From an uncultured Opitutia bacterium (GTDB lineage: Bacteria; Verrucomicrobiota; Verrucomicrobiia; Opitutales; CAJWYM01): a stretch of DNA of 55,387 nucleotides. The DNA lies in contig CAJWYM010000013.1 of NCBI GenBank assembly GCA_913049555.1, positions 1-55,387 on the forward strand, read 5' to 3'. Within the stretch, counting starts at the first letter, position 1; each line of letters begins with the position of its first letter. The notes under the pieces were generated by a model. That model worked only from the letters and a program-made list of their open reading frames with translations. It made no database searches and was not told the DNA's origin. Position numbers and translations under genes: made by a program. Of the stretch, positions 1 to 9,265 are shown in pieces.

Positions 1-15
1 GGAAATATCGGGGTT

Positions 16-1191
16 ATGAATAAAAATAATCGCCAATTTCTTCCTAAAAAGCAAATCCACTCGGGAATTGAATTGATGGGTGATTTTACATTTTTGACAA
101 GTCAATACTCATCAGCGGTGTTGATTTTGAAAAACAATGCTTTGATTCAACTTTCAGAAGAAACTCAGGTTCAAGTGGATTATGATGGCGATGAAGTCCA
201 CGTGCACATTGATTATGGAAATCTTTTCTTCGATTCTTCTAGGGTATCCTCTGGAACCCCCCTCATTTTAAGATCGAACACAGGGTTTGTTCAACTTGTG
301 GATTCTATTGGTGAATTCAGTCTAGTTCTACATCACAATACCTCAAATTCATCTGGGGTTCTCAAGATGCTTTCTGGCGAGGGGCTTTACAAGGGAAATA
401 ATGGTCGATTCGTTCCCGTTAAAAAAAGAGAAAATGTGCATTTAGTAATCGACGATAAAGGCAACCAACTGGTATCGGCGGATGTGTTTCCAATGTCAAC
501 TATGGAACAGCGATCGATTGACGACTTTACTAATAGAACCAAAAACATAGTTCAAAGAGTCCAATACTCAAAGTCAGAAGGAATTAAAAATTTTAGAAAT
601 AATAGGGGTAGAGTTCTAGAGCAGGAGGTAAGCAGCAAGATAATTCGTGAAGAGGAATTAAAAGAAAATAAAATCAAGTCTTTGTTAGTTCCAGTGGGAG
701 GCCAAATTATGAATTCCATGATTGAGTCTAATTTTTTACTCAATCAATCTCCTGAATTTGTTAAAAGCTCACTCAAAATAATTGTTGGGTCTTCTTTTCG
801 AAATTTATTAAGTGTTCCTGTTGAAGATTCTTTTAAATTAGAATTGTTAGCGGATGCGACTGAGCAATTTGTGATAAACGTAGTAGAGCATGCATTTGTA
901 ACTAAAAGGAATCGACAATCAGAAATATTGGTCTCATTAGCGACTTCTGTATTAGAAGAAATTACTGTCATATCCAAAGAACAGGGCTTGTCTAATTTTG
1001 TGATCTTATCTTTAATAAAAAATCGGCTCGTTAAGTCTATTTTAGTAGAAGCTGGGATTTATCGTAGGCAATTAGAACCTATAAAGCTTTCTCTAAATCA
1101 ATCTTTTCAACAGACATTAGATTCTTTGCCGTCTCGTGGGATTGAATTGCCAAATACAGACAAAAAGCTTCTGTTAGAGCCAGTTGATTGA
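16..1191 (+). CDS. FecR-like domain protein, possibly 5'-truncated
   Basis: I do not recognise this 391-residue protein by name. Residues about 20-110 form a series of short beta strands ending in GTPLILRSNTGFVQL, which resembles the FecR fold (a beta-rich domain often found in surface signalling or envelope proteins). Residues about 165-220 are charged and probably helical, and the rest is a helical domain without clear transmembrane segments. The reading frame stays open to base 1 of the window, and the ATG at 16 gives no signal peptide, so the true start may lie outside. It precedes fabG by 27 bases on the same strand. Coding status is well supported by length and composition; the FecR relation is tentative. 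Confidence 0.6.
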   Translation: MNKNNRQFLPKKQIHSGIELMGDFTFLTSQYSSAVLILKNNALIQLSEETQVQVDYDGDEVHVHIDYGNLFFDSSRVSSGTPLILRSNTGFVQLVDSIGEFSLVLHHNTSNSSGVLKMLSGEGLYKGNNGRFVPVKKRENVHLVIDDKGNQLVSADVFPMSTMEQRSIDDFTNRTKNIVQRVQYSKSEGIKNFRNNRGRVLEQEVSSKIIREEELKENKIKSLLVPVGGQIMNSMIESNFLLNQSPEFVKSSLKIIVGSSFRNLLSVPVEDSFKLELLADATEQFVINVVEHAFVTKRNRQSEILVSLATSVLEEITVISKEQGLSNFVILSLIKNRLVKSILVEAGIYRRQLEPIKLSLNQSFQQTLDSLPSRGIELPNTDKKLLLEPVD

Positions 1192-1218
1192 ATTATAAGT
1201 AAAAATAGATTATTAATT

Positions 1219-1956
1219 ATGGAAAACATGAAAGTAGCACTTGTAACAGGAGCCGGTCGAGGCATTGGCAAAGCGATTGCATCCTCTTTGGCTAGTTCTG
1301 GGCATTTTGTAATTTGCGTCAGCAAATCTGAGACATCTTGCCAAGGAGCTGCAGATGAAATCAATCAATCCGGAGGCAAGGCGGTTGCAATGGCTGTAGA
1401 TGTTTCAAATTCAGCGGAGGTCAAAGCAGCTTCTGAACAAATCCTGTCAGATTATGAGCGAGTCGATATTTTGGTGAACAACGCTGGGATTACTAAAGAC
1501 GGGTTGCTCTTTCGAATGACGGATGAGGATTGGGAAAGTGTCTTGCAAACAAACTTGAACAGTTGTTTCTACTGGACTCGAAATCTTGCTCGTCCTATGA
1601 CTCGAAAAAGATGGGGGCGTATTATAAATATTTCTTCTGTAATCGGTTTAGTTGGAAACGCAGGGCAAGCAAATTATGCGGCTGCAAAAGCAGGAATGAT
1701 TGGATTTACCAAAAGTCTAGCTAAAGAGTTTGCAGGCCGTTCTGTTACCGTGAATGCCATCGCTCCTGGCTTTATAGAAACAGACATGACAACCTCAATG
1801 GATGACTCTGCTCAAAAGCACATTCTAGGGGCTATCCCTCTTAAAAAAATGGGAACGAGTCAAGACATTGCTGAAATGACAAAATATTTATCATCTGATT
1901 CTGCTAATTATATCACTGGGCAGGTTTTTACTGTTGACGGTGGCATGGTGATGTGA
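1219..1956 (+). CDS. fabG: 3-oxoacyl-[ACP] reductase FabG
   Basis: A short-chain dehydrogenase of 245 residues that reduces 3-oxoacyl-ACP to 3-hydroxyacyl-ACP with NADPH in the fatty-acid elongation cycle. The Rossmann motif TGAGRGIG is at 10-17, NNAG at 87-90, and the catalytic Ser140, Tyr153 and Lys157 (YAAAK) are all present. The C-terminal ITGQVFTVDGG at 232-242 is typical of FabG. Length equals that of characterised FabG enzymes. It starts the fabG-acpP-fabF cluster. No Shine-Dalgarno motif precedes the ATG at 1219; the ATG at 1228 is an alternative start that leaves the fold intact. Confidence 0.95.
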   Translation: MENMKVALVTGAGRGIGKAIASSLASSGHFVICVSKSETSCQGAADEINQSGGKAVAMAVDVSNSAEVKAASEQILSDYERVDILVNNAGITKDGLLFRMTDEDWESVLQTNLNSCFYWTRNLARPMTRKRWGRIINISSVIGLVGNAGQANYAAAKAGMIGFTKSLAKEFAGRSVTVNAIAPGFIETDMTTSMDDSAQKHILGAIPLKKMGTSQDIAEMTKYLSSDSANYITGQVFTVDGGMVM

Positions 1957-1998
1957 TCTAAACATATGATACACAAAACAAACTCTACAATAACTATT

Positions 1999-2250
1999 AT
2001 GGCTGATACAATCGAAGAACGCGTTAAAAAAATAATCGTTGAACAAATCAACGTAAATGAAGAGCAAGTTACTCCTGAAGCATCTTTTATGGATGACTTA
2101 AGTGCTGACTCGCTAGATGTGGTTGAGTTAATTATGGCTCTTGAAGAAGAGTTCAAGGAAGAAACTGGCGGTGAAATCCCTGAGTCAGATGCTGAAAAAC
2201 TCACTACTGTGGGAGATGTTATTTCTTACATCAAAGAAAAATCTAATTAA
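1999..2250 (+). CDS. acpP: acyl carrier protein
   Basis: Small acidic carrier of 83 residues that holds growing acyl chains on a phosphopantetheine arm. Ser38 in ADSLDVVEL is the attachment site. I use the ATG at 1999 (protein begins [13 protein letters not shown]) rather than an upstream in-frame ATG at 1966, because the shorter form matches known ACPs. Compared with E. coli AcpP there are a few extra residues (EETGG) after helix II, just before [10 protein letters not shown]. It lies between fabG and fabF, as in many bacteria, which fixes its role in fatty-acid synthesis. Confidence 0.95.
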   Translation: MADTIEERVKKIIVEQINVNEEQVTPEASFMDDLSADSLDVVELIMALEEEFKEETGGEIPESDAEKLTTVGDVISYIKEKSN

Positions 2251-2256
2251 CATTTT

Positions 2257-2270
2257 TGGGTTTAGACCCA
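2257..2270 (+). promoter_or_regulatory. small hairpin between acpP and fabF
   Basis: A perfect 5-bp stem (TGGGT / ACCCA) with a TTAG loop starts six bases after the acpP stop. An AT-rich stretch with six T lies about 14 bases after it, but no T-run directly follows, so it is not a classical terminator. It could protect the 3' end of acpP mRNA or partly attenuate fabF. Confidence 0.35.
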
Positions 2271-2291
2271 TAACCTTAAATATTTTTTAAA

Positions 2292-3548
2292 ATGGGTAAA
2301 GACTCTAAAACTAGGGTTGTCATAACTGGAATTGGTGTTGTTACATCTTTGGGTCATACCATAGATGATTATTGGAACAATTTGATTTCTGGCGTTTCTG
2401 GCATCGATAATGTTACCAGATTTGATCCAACCGATTATCCTTCAAAGGTTGCATCAGAAGTAAAAGATTTTGATCCTACGCAGGTCTTGGATCCGAAAGA
2501 AGTTCGTAGAAACGATCGCTACACTCAGTTCGCAATTGCAGCCAGTAGATTTGCTTTTGAGGATGCAAAATTACAATCAGATCAGTTAGACAAAGATCGT
2601 TTTGGAGTTGTTATAGGTTCTGGCATCGGTGGAATGGAAACGATCGAAAACCAATCTTTTACACTTTTTAAAAAAGGGCCTAGAAAAATTTCTCCCTTTA
2701 TGATTCCTTCCCTTATTGCAAATATAGCGGGAGGGGTTGTAGCTATTGATATGGGAGCACGTGGCCCAAATTTTTCAGTGGTCAGTGCTTGTGCAACTGG
2801 ATCCCATGCTCTTGGAGAATCTCTTCGCATTCTACAAAATGGCGAGGCCGATATTATGCTTGCTGGCGGAAGCGAGGCAGCAGTAACTCGACTAGGTTTT
2901 GCTGGCTTTTGCTCCATGAAAGCTATGAGCACCAAAAAAAATGAGGATCCCAAAAGAGCCAGTCGACCCTTCGACTCCGATAGAGATGGTTTTGTTATGG
3001 GTGAAGGCGCTGGTGTTCTTGTTCTTGAAACTCTTGAACATGCCCGATCTAGGGGAGCTAAAATATACGCAGAGCTTTCAGGGTATGCTACCACTTGTGA
3101 CGCTTACCACATTACATCTCCGGATCCATCTAGCACGGGTCTAGTCCAGTGTTTAGAAAAATGTATATCGAATGCGGGTATCAAAAAAACAGATCTTGGG
3201 TATATCAATGCACATGGCACTTCCACTCCATACAACGATAAATCTGAAACCCATGCTATCAAACAAGTTTTTGGGGATCATGCTCATGATTTAAGTATCA
3301 GTTCTACAAAGTCGATGACAGGGCATCTACTCGGCGCTGCAGGAGCTATCGAAGCAGCTGCTTGTTGTAAAGTTCTTGAAACGGGTGAAATTCCTCCAAC
3401 AATCAACTATGAAAACCCCGATCCAGAGTGTGATTTAAATTACGTTCCGAACCAAAAGATCTCTCGAAATGTAGACTATGCTATGAGCAACAACTCAGGT
3501 TTTGGTGGTCACAACGCAAGCTTGATATTTAAAAAGTTTAATTCTTAG
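2292..3548 (+). CDS. fabF: 3-oxoacyl-[ACP] synthase II FabF
   Basis: Beta-ketoacyl-ACP synthase (KAS II) of 418 residues, which condenses malonyl-ACP with acyl-ACP. The Cys-His-His triad is visible: Cys167 in VSACATGSH, His308 in NAHGTSTPYND and His345 in KSMTGHLLGAAG, with the conserved Lys340. The C-terminal SNNSGFGGHNAS is the usual KAS glycine-rich loop. Length is normal. It follows acpP by 41 bases, so the two probably form one transcript with fabG. The ATG at 2292 follows an AT-rich leader with no Shine-Dalgarno motif. Confidence 0.96.
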   Translation: MGKDSKTRVVITGIGVVTSLGHTIDDYWNNLISGVSGIDNVTRFDPTDYPSKVASEVKDFDPTQVLDPKEVRRNDRYTQFAIAASRFAFEDAKLQSDQLDKDRFGVVIGSGIGGMETIENQSFTLFKKGPRKISPFMIPSLIANIAGGVVAIDMGARGPNFSVVSACATGSHALGESLRILQNGEADIMLAGGSEAAVTRLGFAGFCSMKAMSTKKNEDPKRASRPFDSDRDGFVMGEGAGVLVLETLEHARSRGAKIYAELSGYATTCDAYHITSPDPSSTGLVQCLEKCISNAGIKKTDLGYINAHGTSTPYNDKSETHAIKQVFGDHAHDLSISSTKSMTGHLLGAAGAIEAAACCKVLETGEIPPTINYENPDPECDLNYVPNQKISRNVDYAMSNNSGFGGHNASLIFKKFNS

Positions 3549-3573
3549 AATCTGTTATCAGCCTAATAAGATT
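3542..3573. terminator. possible weak bidirectional terminator
   Basis: Between the convergent ends of fabF and the histidine kinase, GAATC near 3544 can pair with GATTC near 3568, extended by TTAT with ATAA. There is no clear T-run on either strand, so the call rests mainly on position. Confidence 0.25.
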
Positions 3574-3623
3574 CTAGGTTATTTAATCCATTCAGGGTTT
3601 ATCTCCGATGTATTTATCTTTTA

Positions 3624-4829
3624 TTAACTTATATCAAGTTGATTTTCATCTTCTAACATCCGAACTCTTTGCTCATTCAATGGAAATTGTAAAGTAACGA
3701 CGGTTCCAGAACCTTCTTTACTATCAATGCCAATATTTCCACCGTGTTCTCGCATAATCCTCTGGGCGATCATCATCCCAATACCAGTCCCTTCTTTTTT
3801 AGTAGAAAAGTAGGGTTGAAATAAATTTTTTAGATTTTCTTTACTGATTCCCTCGCCGCTATCAAGTATTTGGATAATTACAAATTGGTCGTGACACTTA
3901 GCAAATATTTTTAACTTAGGTTTCGAAACCATTGCTTCCATCGCATTTTTAAGTACGTTGAAAAAAACTTGTTTCAGCTGATTGGGATCCCCTTTAATCA
4001 TAGGAATGGTATCGCTGTAATCCACACTTACAACAACTGATTTAGCCGCCATTTCCTCTTGTTGAATTTCTAAAACTTCTTCCAAGACTGTGATAACATC
4101 CATGTTGATTAAATTTGGTTTATTGGGTCGAACCGCATTTAAGAAATTTGTAATAATCCCATTCAGTCGCTCGACTTCTTTACTGCATATGGAAATGGAT
4201 TTTTCTATTTGTGTTTTAAATATGCTTTTAGCCTGTTTTTTTAATTTTCTTTCCAAAAGTTGTAAATGAATGGTTATTGAATTGAGTGGATTTCCCAATT
4301 CATGGGCTACTCCTGCAGCCAACATCATTATAGAAGAAGTTTTTTCAGATTCAATCAGCTCTTCTGTTGAAACTTTTTGTTCTGTTGTGTCTGACAAGAT
4401 GACAGTAAAGCCAGACTTTGCATCTACTCCAATGCATTCATGAACGGGTACCATATTCAAACGAACATATCTTTTTTCAGGGTAGGACAGTTCCAGTTCC
4501 CTAGAGATGACAAAGGCTCCGCTTTCGTCATTTCGGATTCCTTCAATGTCTACACAATGATACAGATCCGGAACCATTTTCCATAAGATTGCAGAACCAA
4601 TTTGATTCATTGATAAACCAATCAGTTCGCAACCTTGGGAGTTGGCATATTGAATCACACCAAAACTATCGATCACCAGAATTCCATCTTGAATTGTATT
4701 AAATACAGTGTCCATCAGATCTCTTTCCTTGGCTAATCGTTGAACCAAATTGGAAAGGTTAACATTATCCAGATCCTCGGCTCTTCCAAGGATTCGATCT
4801 AAAGGTCTGTTTTTTTTGTTGGGGGTCAT
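3624..4829 (-). CDS. cytoplasmic PAS-domain sensor histidine kinase (NtrB-like)
   Basis: A 401-residue histidine kinase with no transmembrane segment. A PAS domain occupies about 37-150, followed by a HisKA dimerisation helix with His176 in [14 protein letters not shown]. The ATPase domain shows an N-box at 291-299 (NVLKNAMEA), DSGEGIS at 323-329 and TGIGMMIAQ at 348-356. The HELGNPLNS phosphoacceptor box is of the NtrB/AtoS type, whose partners are usually sigma-54 activators. No response regulator is encoded next to it, so its partner is elsewhere. A TTGACA hexamer lies on the minus strand upstream (4870-4875) but lacks a good -10. It is divergent from fbpA. Confidence 0.85.
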   Translation of the reverse strand: MTPNKKNRPLDRILGRAEDLDNVNLSNLVQRLAKERDLMDTVFNTIQDGILVIDSFGVIQYANSQGCELIGLSMNQIGSAILWKMVPDLYHCVDIEGIRNDESGAFVISRELELSYPEKRYVRLNMVPVHECIGVDAKSGFTVILSDTTEQKVSTEELIESEKTSSIMMLAAGVAHELGNPLNSITIHLQLLERKLKKQAKSIFKTQIEKSISICSKEVERLNGIITNFLNAVRPNKPNLINMDVITVLEEVLEIQQEEMAAKSVVVSVDYSDTIPMIKGDPNQLKQVFFNVLKNAMEAMVSKPKLKIFAKCHDQFVIIQILDSGEGISKENLKNLFQPYFSTKKEGTGIGMMIAQRIMREHGGNIGIDSKEGSGTVVTLQFPLNEQRVRMLEDENQLDIS

Positions 4830-5038
4830 CGTTTAATAATTGTTAGATCGTTGTTCTGATTTTTAGGGATGTCAATGGATGAATTCACTTTAAAGTTTGT
4901 CATACCAGTTTTATGTATAATGGGATTGATTGTTTTTTTATACTTGTAAATTTTATAATGAAAAGTAGGAGATTTAAATCACGAGGGTTCATAATTTAGA
5001 TAAAATCGTTGGATGTGAAGCTCATTATTTATTTAATA

Positions 5039-5082
5039 TTGACTCGTTTACTGGGCAAATGATAATGAGACTCTTAATCATT
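5039..5082 (+). promoter_or_regulatory. fbpA promoter with overlapping Fur-like palindrome
   Basis: TTGACT at 5039-5044 and GATAAT at 5061-5066 are 16 bases apart and form a plausible sigma-70 promoter. Overlapping the -10 box is an imperfect palindrome at 5058-5082: arms AATGATAATGAG and CTCTTAATCATT around a central A, matching at 10 of 12 positions. The GATAAT...AATCATT pattern resembles a Fur box. Binding here would block RNA polymerase, as expected for an iron-repressed transporter. Confidence 0.5.
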
Positions 5083-5089
5083 AATAAAA

Positions 5090-6106
5090 ATGAAATTATT
5101 CCTAGCTATCTCTCTATCAATCTTATTAACAGGATGTTTTTTTGAAAAAGACAGTCCTGAAGTTCTAAATTTATATTCGGCTCGTCATTATGAGTCAGAC
5201 CAGTTGGTTTATGAAGAATTTACTAAGAAAACGGGTATTAAAATCAATCTCGTTGAGGGAAAAGGCGCAGATTTAGAAAAAAGAATTAAGTCTGAGGGGG
5301 AACTGTGCGATGCGGATTTATTCATCACTGTGGATATTGGTAGAATTTGGAAAGCGGAAACCGAAGGACTGTTTCAATCTGTAGACTCAGAGGTTTTAAA
5401 CAAACGTATCCCCTCTCATTTAAGACACTCTCAAGGTTTTTGGTATGCATTGACCAAGAGAGCTCGTGTTCTATTTTACTCAAAGGAAAGGGTGGATCCG
5501 AAGAAGTTATCTACTTATGAGGCCTTAGTGGATTCAGAATGGAAAGGTAAAGTTTTAATTAGAAGTTCAGCGAATATATACAACCAGTCTTTACTTGCCT
5601 CCTTGATTGCTCATCATGGAGAAAACAAAGCAAAAGAATGGGCTGCAGGCATGGTAGATAATTTTGCTAGAAAACCGCAGAGCAATGATACTGGTCAATT
5701 GCGAGACCTTGCTGCGGGAGCTGGAGATATTGCAGTCGCTAATACCTATTACTATTTCCGTTTGGCCAAATCTGAAAAACCAGAAGACCGAGAAGTGATT
5801 GAAAAAATTGGAATTTATTTTCCGAATCAATCAGATCGGGGTTCTCACATAAATATCAGTGGCGTAGGCGTTTTAAAACATGCAAAAAACAAAGAGGCCG
5901 CTGTTCAATTTATTGAGTTTATGGTAAGCGATTTTGCTCAAGAAATTTTAGCTAAAGGCAACAATGAATATCCAGTAGTTCCAGGAGTGAAACTGGATGA
6001 AAAACTGGCGGAATTTGATTTTATAGAAGATTCTATTTCAGCAGAAGAAATTGGAGTCAATAGTCCTGTTGCTACTAAAATATTTGATGAGGTAAAGTGG
6101 AGGTGA
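5090..6106 (+). CDS. fbpA: ferric iron ABC transporter, substrate-binding lipoprotein
   Basis: Periplasmic Fe(III)-binding protein of the FbpA/FutA family, 338 residues. The N-terminus is a lipoprotein signal with lipobox LLTGC (Cys16), so the protein is membrane-anchored. Mature residues begin with the family strand VLNLYSARHY (25-34); Tyr164 and the cluster Tyr220-Tyr222 (NTYYYFR) fit the tyrosine-rich iron site of FutA-like proteins. It is followed by the permease and ATPase genes. The promoter overlaps a Fur-like palindrome, which supports iron-dependent control. Metal identity is inferred from the family and the tyrosines. Confidence 0.9.
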   Translation: MKLFLAISLSILLTGCFFEKDSPEVLNLYSARHYESDQLVYEEFTKKTGIKINLVEGKGADLEKRIKSEGELCDADLFITVDIGRIWKAETEGLFQSVDSEVLNKRIPSHLRHSQGFWYALTKRARVLFYSKERVDPKKLSTYEALVDSEWKGKVLIRSSANIYNQSLLASLIAHHGENKAKEWAAGMVDNFARKPQSNDTGQLRDLAAGAGDIAVANTYYYFRLAKSEKPEDREVIEKIGIYFPNQSDRGSHINISGVGVLKHAKNKEAAVQFIEFMVSDFAQEILAKGNNEYPVVPGVKLDEKLAEFDFIEDSISAEEIGVNSPVATKIFDEVKWR

Positions 6107-6230
6107 TTTAGAATTTTAAATTTATTTTTGCAACTTATTTGTAGAGATTGATATTTTATTGGTCTCCAATAGATTTTAACCTTAATCTATTTATTTAACT
6201 TCTATGTTGTGTGATTTCATTTAAATTTCG

Positions 6231-6253
6231 GAGTTTCCTATCCAGTGAAACTC
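6231..6253 (+). promoter_or_regulatory. hairpin between fbpA and permease gene
   Basis: A perfect 7-bp inverted repeat (GAGTTTC at 6231-6237, GAAACTC at 6247-6253) with a 9-base loop lies in the 192-base gap between fbpA and the permease gene. No T-run follows. It may stabilise the fbpA message or reduce permease expression relative to the binding protein. Confidence 0.4.
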
Positions 6254-6298
6254 TATTAGGATTAATCTTCACCTTTTAAAATTGTTTGATTATTTAAT

Positions 6299-7945
6299 TT
6301 GTTCAGATTTATAAAGATTTTCTCTTTTAGTCAGGGACTGTGGCTTTTATTTGTTTTATTGATAGCTTCTTTTGTCTTGTTGCCGCTAGCTATTATAGTA
6401 AGCAATCTTTTTTTGGACTCAGAGGGTGTTTTTCAGCACTTGTTAAATAATTTGTTTTTTGAGTATGTGTGCAATACACTCCTTTTATTTCTTGGCGTAG
6501 GAACATTGTCAGGAATCATGGGAATCAGCACTGCATGGTTTGTTACCATGTACTCATTTCCGTTGAAAAAAATTCTCGAATGGGCTTTGGTTCTGCCGTT
6601 GGCTATTCCTACTTATCTAGCTGCTTACGTCTACACCGACCTTCTTAGCTATTCAGGTCCAGTTCAATCTTTAGTCCGATCGTTCATGGGTAATAATTAT
6701 TCAGAAAATTTAATTGATATTAAGAATATCGGAGGCGCTGTTTTGCTCTTTTCTTTAGTGTTATATCCCTATGTGTATATTTCATGTAGAGCTGCTTTCA
6801 TAGAACAATCTATATGTTTTATTGAAGTTGCTAAAACATTAGGAAAAACTCGAATACAAGTTTTTATTCAAATTGCCTTACCTCTAGCCAGACCTGCAAT
6901 GATTGCAGGTCTTTCTTTAGTTTTAATGGAAACAATCGCAGATTTTGGAGGGGTTGATTATTTTGCCATTGATACTTTTACTACGGGTATTTATCGAGCA
7001 TGGTTTGCAATGGATTCCCAAGTTGGGGCTTCGCAACTAGCTGCCTGTTTACTTCTATTCGTTTTTATTTTGATATATATTGAGAGATGGAGCCGTCGAA
7101 GAAAATCCTATCAAAATACGAATCGCTACTGCTGTATCGATCCAAAAGTTATTACTGGAATGAAAGGTTGGTTTTATTTATTTATATTTTCCATTCCTTT
7201 TGTGGGTGGTTTTTTGATTCCAGTAGTTAGATTGTTGTATTTAAATTTTATTATCAGTGAGGGTTCAAGGGTTGTTTTGAGTCCCTTAGCTTGGAATAGT
7301 TTTTTGTTAGCGATAACCACAGCTCTATTTGCTGGGTTGATTAGTCTACTGGTATGCTATGGCTGCCGAATGTTTCCTTCGGTCATCAAAAGGCAGGCGA
7401 TTCGGTTCATTCTAATGGGCTATGCGCTTCCAGGAACTGTGATTGCCATTGGTGTATTGATTCCCTTTAATTGGCTGGATCATAGGGTGGGTATGTCCCT
7501 GCAGAAATGGTTCCAAACGGATTCGGCTTTAATATTTTCTGGATCACTATTTATATTAATATTTGCTTATTTAGTTCGTTTTTTATCTGTATCAATGGGA
7601 TCTGTTGAGGCAGGTCTAGGCAAAGTGGGTAACTCTATTGATTCGGCTGCGAAAAGTCTAGGTTCCAGCTCTATGAAATTAATACGGAAAATTCATTTAC
7701 CTATGATAAAAGCTAGTTTTTTATCTGCTATGTTGATGGTTTTTGTAGATGTAATGAAAGAGTTGCCTGCAACTTTAATACTTCGACCTTTCAATTATGA
7801 TACTTTAGCAGTTCGTGTGTATCATCTTGCAAGTGATGAAAGATTGGCGGATGCTGCAGCTCCGTCCTTGTTGATTGTAGTCGTGGGAATTTTTCCTGTT
7901 ATAATCATAAGTCGAATTATTTCAAGAGCGAGACTAGGAAGTTGA
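6299..7945 (+). CDS. fbpB: ferric iron ABC transporter permease, fused two-domain
   Basis: Inner-membrane permease of 548 residues made of two BPD_transp_1 halves fused in tandem, as in FbpB/SfuB. About twelve hydrophobic segments can be counted. Each half has an EAA-type loop for contact with the ATPase: AKTLGKTRIQVFIQIALPLA in the first and AKSLGSSSMKLIRKIHLPM in the second. The start is the TTG at 6299; a stop codon lies 12 bases upstream in frame and no ATG occurs before the first membrane segments. It ends nine bases before the ATG of the ATPase gene, which indicates co-transcription. Confidence 0.9.
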   Translation: MFRFIKIFSFSQGLWLLFVLLIASFVLLPLAIIVSNLFLDSEGVFQHLLNNLFFEYVCNTLLLFLGVGTLSGIMGISTAWFVTMYSFPLKKILEWALVLPLAIPTYLAAYVYTDLLSYSGPVQSLVRSFMGNNYSENLIDIKNIGGAVLLFSLVLYPYVYISCRAAFIEQSICFIEVAKTLGKTRIQVFIQIALPLARPAMIAGLSLVLMETIADFGGVDYFAIDTFTTGIYRAWFAMDSQVGASQLAACLLLFVFILIYIERWSRRRKSYQNTNRYCCIDPKVITGMKGWFYLFIFSIPFVGGFLIPVVRLLYLNFIISEGSRVVLSPLAWNSFLLAITTALFAGLISLLVCYGCRMFPSVIKRQAIRFILMGYALPGTVIAIGVLIPFNWLDHRVGMSLQKWFQTDSALIFSGSLFILIFAYLVRFLSVSMGSVEAGLGKVGNSIDSAAKSLGSSSMKLIRKIHLPMIKASFLSAMLMVFVDVMKELPATLILRPFNYDTLAVRVYHLASDERLADAAAPSLLIVVVGIFPVIIISRIISRARLGS

Positions 7946-7953
7946 ATCGAAAT

Positions 7954-9048
7954 ATGAGCCAATCTATCTTAGAATTAAAACAAGTCTCTCATTCATACAA
8001 TCGTGTTTCATCGATTCAGGGAATCGATTTAGAGGTTCAAAAAGGTGAAATTATTTGTCTACTAGGACCCTCTGGTTCTGGCAAGTCGACTCTTCTACGA
8101 ATTATTGCTGGATTAGAGCAAGTAAGTCACGGTTGCGTTGTGTGTTCCGGTTCCAAGGTTGCGGATGAGAAAAATTTTGTTCCTGCCAATAAGCGAGATA
8201 TTGGAATGTTATTTCAAGACTTTGGTTTATTTCCTCACATGACTGTTTTTGACAATGTTGCTTATGGGATCAGTTTTATGAGTAATAAGGATCAAAAAAA
8301 AAGAGTGACGGAAGTTCTTTCTCAGGTGGGAATGGAGGGATTTTGTAGTAGATTTCCTCATACATTGAGTGGAGGTCAACAACAAAGAATTGCGCTGGCT
8401 CGTGCAGCTGCGCCCGAACCTGAAATTTTATTATTAGATGAACCTTTTTCAGGATTGGATAGTCGGTTAAGATATCAATTACGTCGCGATACATTGGACT
8501 TTTTAAGATCCAACAACGTTGCTTCAATAATTGTCACCCACGATCCTGAGGAAGCGATGTACATGGCAGATCGAATCGTTTTATTAAAAGAGGGCCAAGT
8601 CATTCAAGTTGGGTCCCCAGAAGATCTTTATTTTTCTCCAAAGACAAGTTTTGTTGCCAGTTTCTTTGGAGAAGTAAATATTATGCAAGGAATCTACCAT
8701 CATGGTAAGTTTGCTTGCGATCTCGGCAGTTTGCCTTGTAATAAAATTACCTACAAAGAGGGGGATAGATTGATGGCTTTTGTGCGCTATGAAGCTTTTG
8801 AATTTTTGGGCAGTCGAGGGATTGCAGCACCAGAGGGAGTGATCTTTGAGGCAACGATTAAAGACAGTCATTTAATTGGAGCACAGAGAATTTCCAGATT
8901 GGTTGTAAATCCCAAAATAAACCCATCCTGTCCGCCTATGGATATTGTTGTTAAACATTACGCTACAAAATCCAATCAAGTGGGAGAAAGGATTTTGTGC
9001 CGATTGGACCTTAGGCATGTTCATTATTTTGGAATCCAAGAAAATTAA
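7954..9048 (+). CDS. fbpC: ferric iron ABC transporter ATP-binding protein
   Basis: ABC ATPase of 364 residues that powers the FbpAB importer. The Walker A motif GPSGSGKST is at 38-46, the signature LSGGQQQR at 138-145, Walker B EILLLDEP at 157-164 and the switch histidine at 196. Beyond residue 240 is a C-terminal regulatory (TOBE-like) region, as in FbpC/PotA-type proteins. The ATG at 7954 is preferred to the in-frame TTG at 7942 because MSQSILELKQVSHSY begins as expected for the family. It ends the iron operon and faces the next gene convergently. Confidence 0.92.
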   Translation: MSQSILELKQVSHSYNRVSSIQGIDLEVQKGEIICLLGPSGSGKSTLLRIIAGLEQVSHGCVVCSGSKVADEKNFVPANKRDIGMLFQDFGLFPHMTVFDNVAYGISFMSNKDQKKRVTEVLSQVGMEGFCSRFPHTLSGGQQQRIALARAAAPEPEILLLDEPFSGLDSRLRYQLRRDTLDFLRSNNVASIIVTHDPEEAMYMADRIVLLKEGQVIQVGSPEDLYFSPKTSFVASFFGEVNIMQGIYHHGKFACDLGSLPCNKITYKEGDRLMAFVRYEAFEFLGSRGIAAPEGVIFEATIKDSHLIGAQRISRLVVNPKINPSCPPMDIVVKHYATKSNQVGERILCRLDLRHVHYFGIQEN

Positions 9049-9265
9049 AACTGATTGAGACAATTAAAATTGAAACGATTTCTATGATAAGGATGCATTT
9101 TTACTTTGTATCGTATGCTGAAATCCATCTCACTTACTTAAAACCAATGCTAGTTGTTCCTGTTAACAGAAAGAAATGGGTGTAATTCCTTGAATCAAGC
9201 AAAATGACTTTTCCACCAATCGAATGGTTCTCGAATCATTGAAAGCTGGGGATAAAGGGCTTGGG

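Noticed and set aside
2582-3094. Long antisense frame within fabF
   Set aside because: 170 residues, but it is the complement of a clearly coding fabF with intact active-site motifs; its composition follows from that gene.
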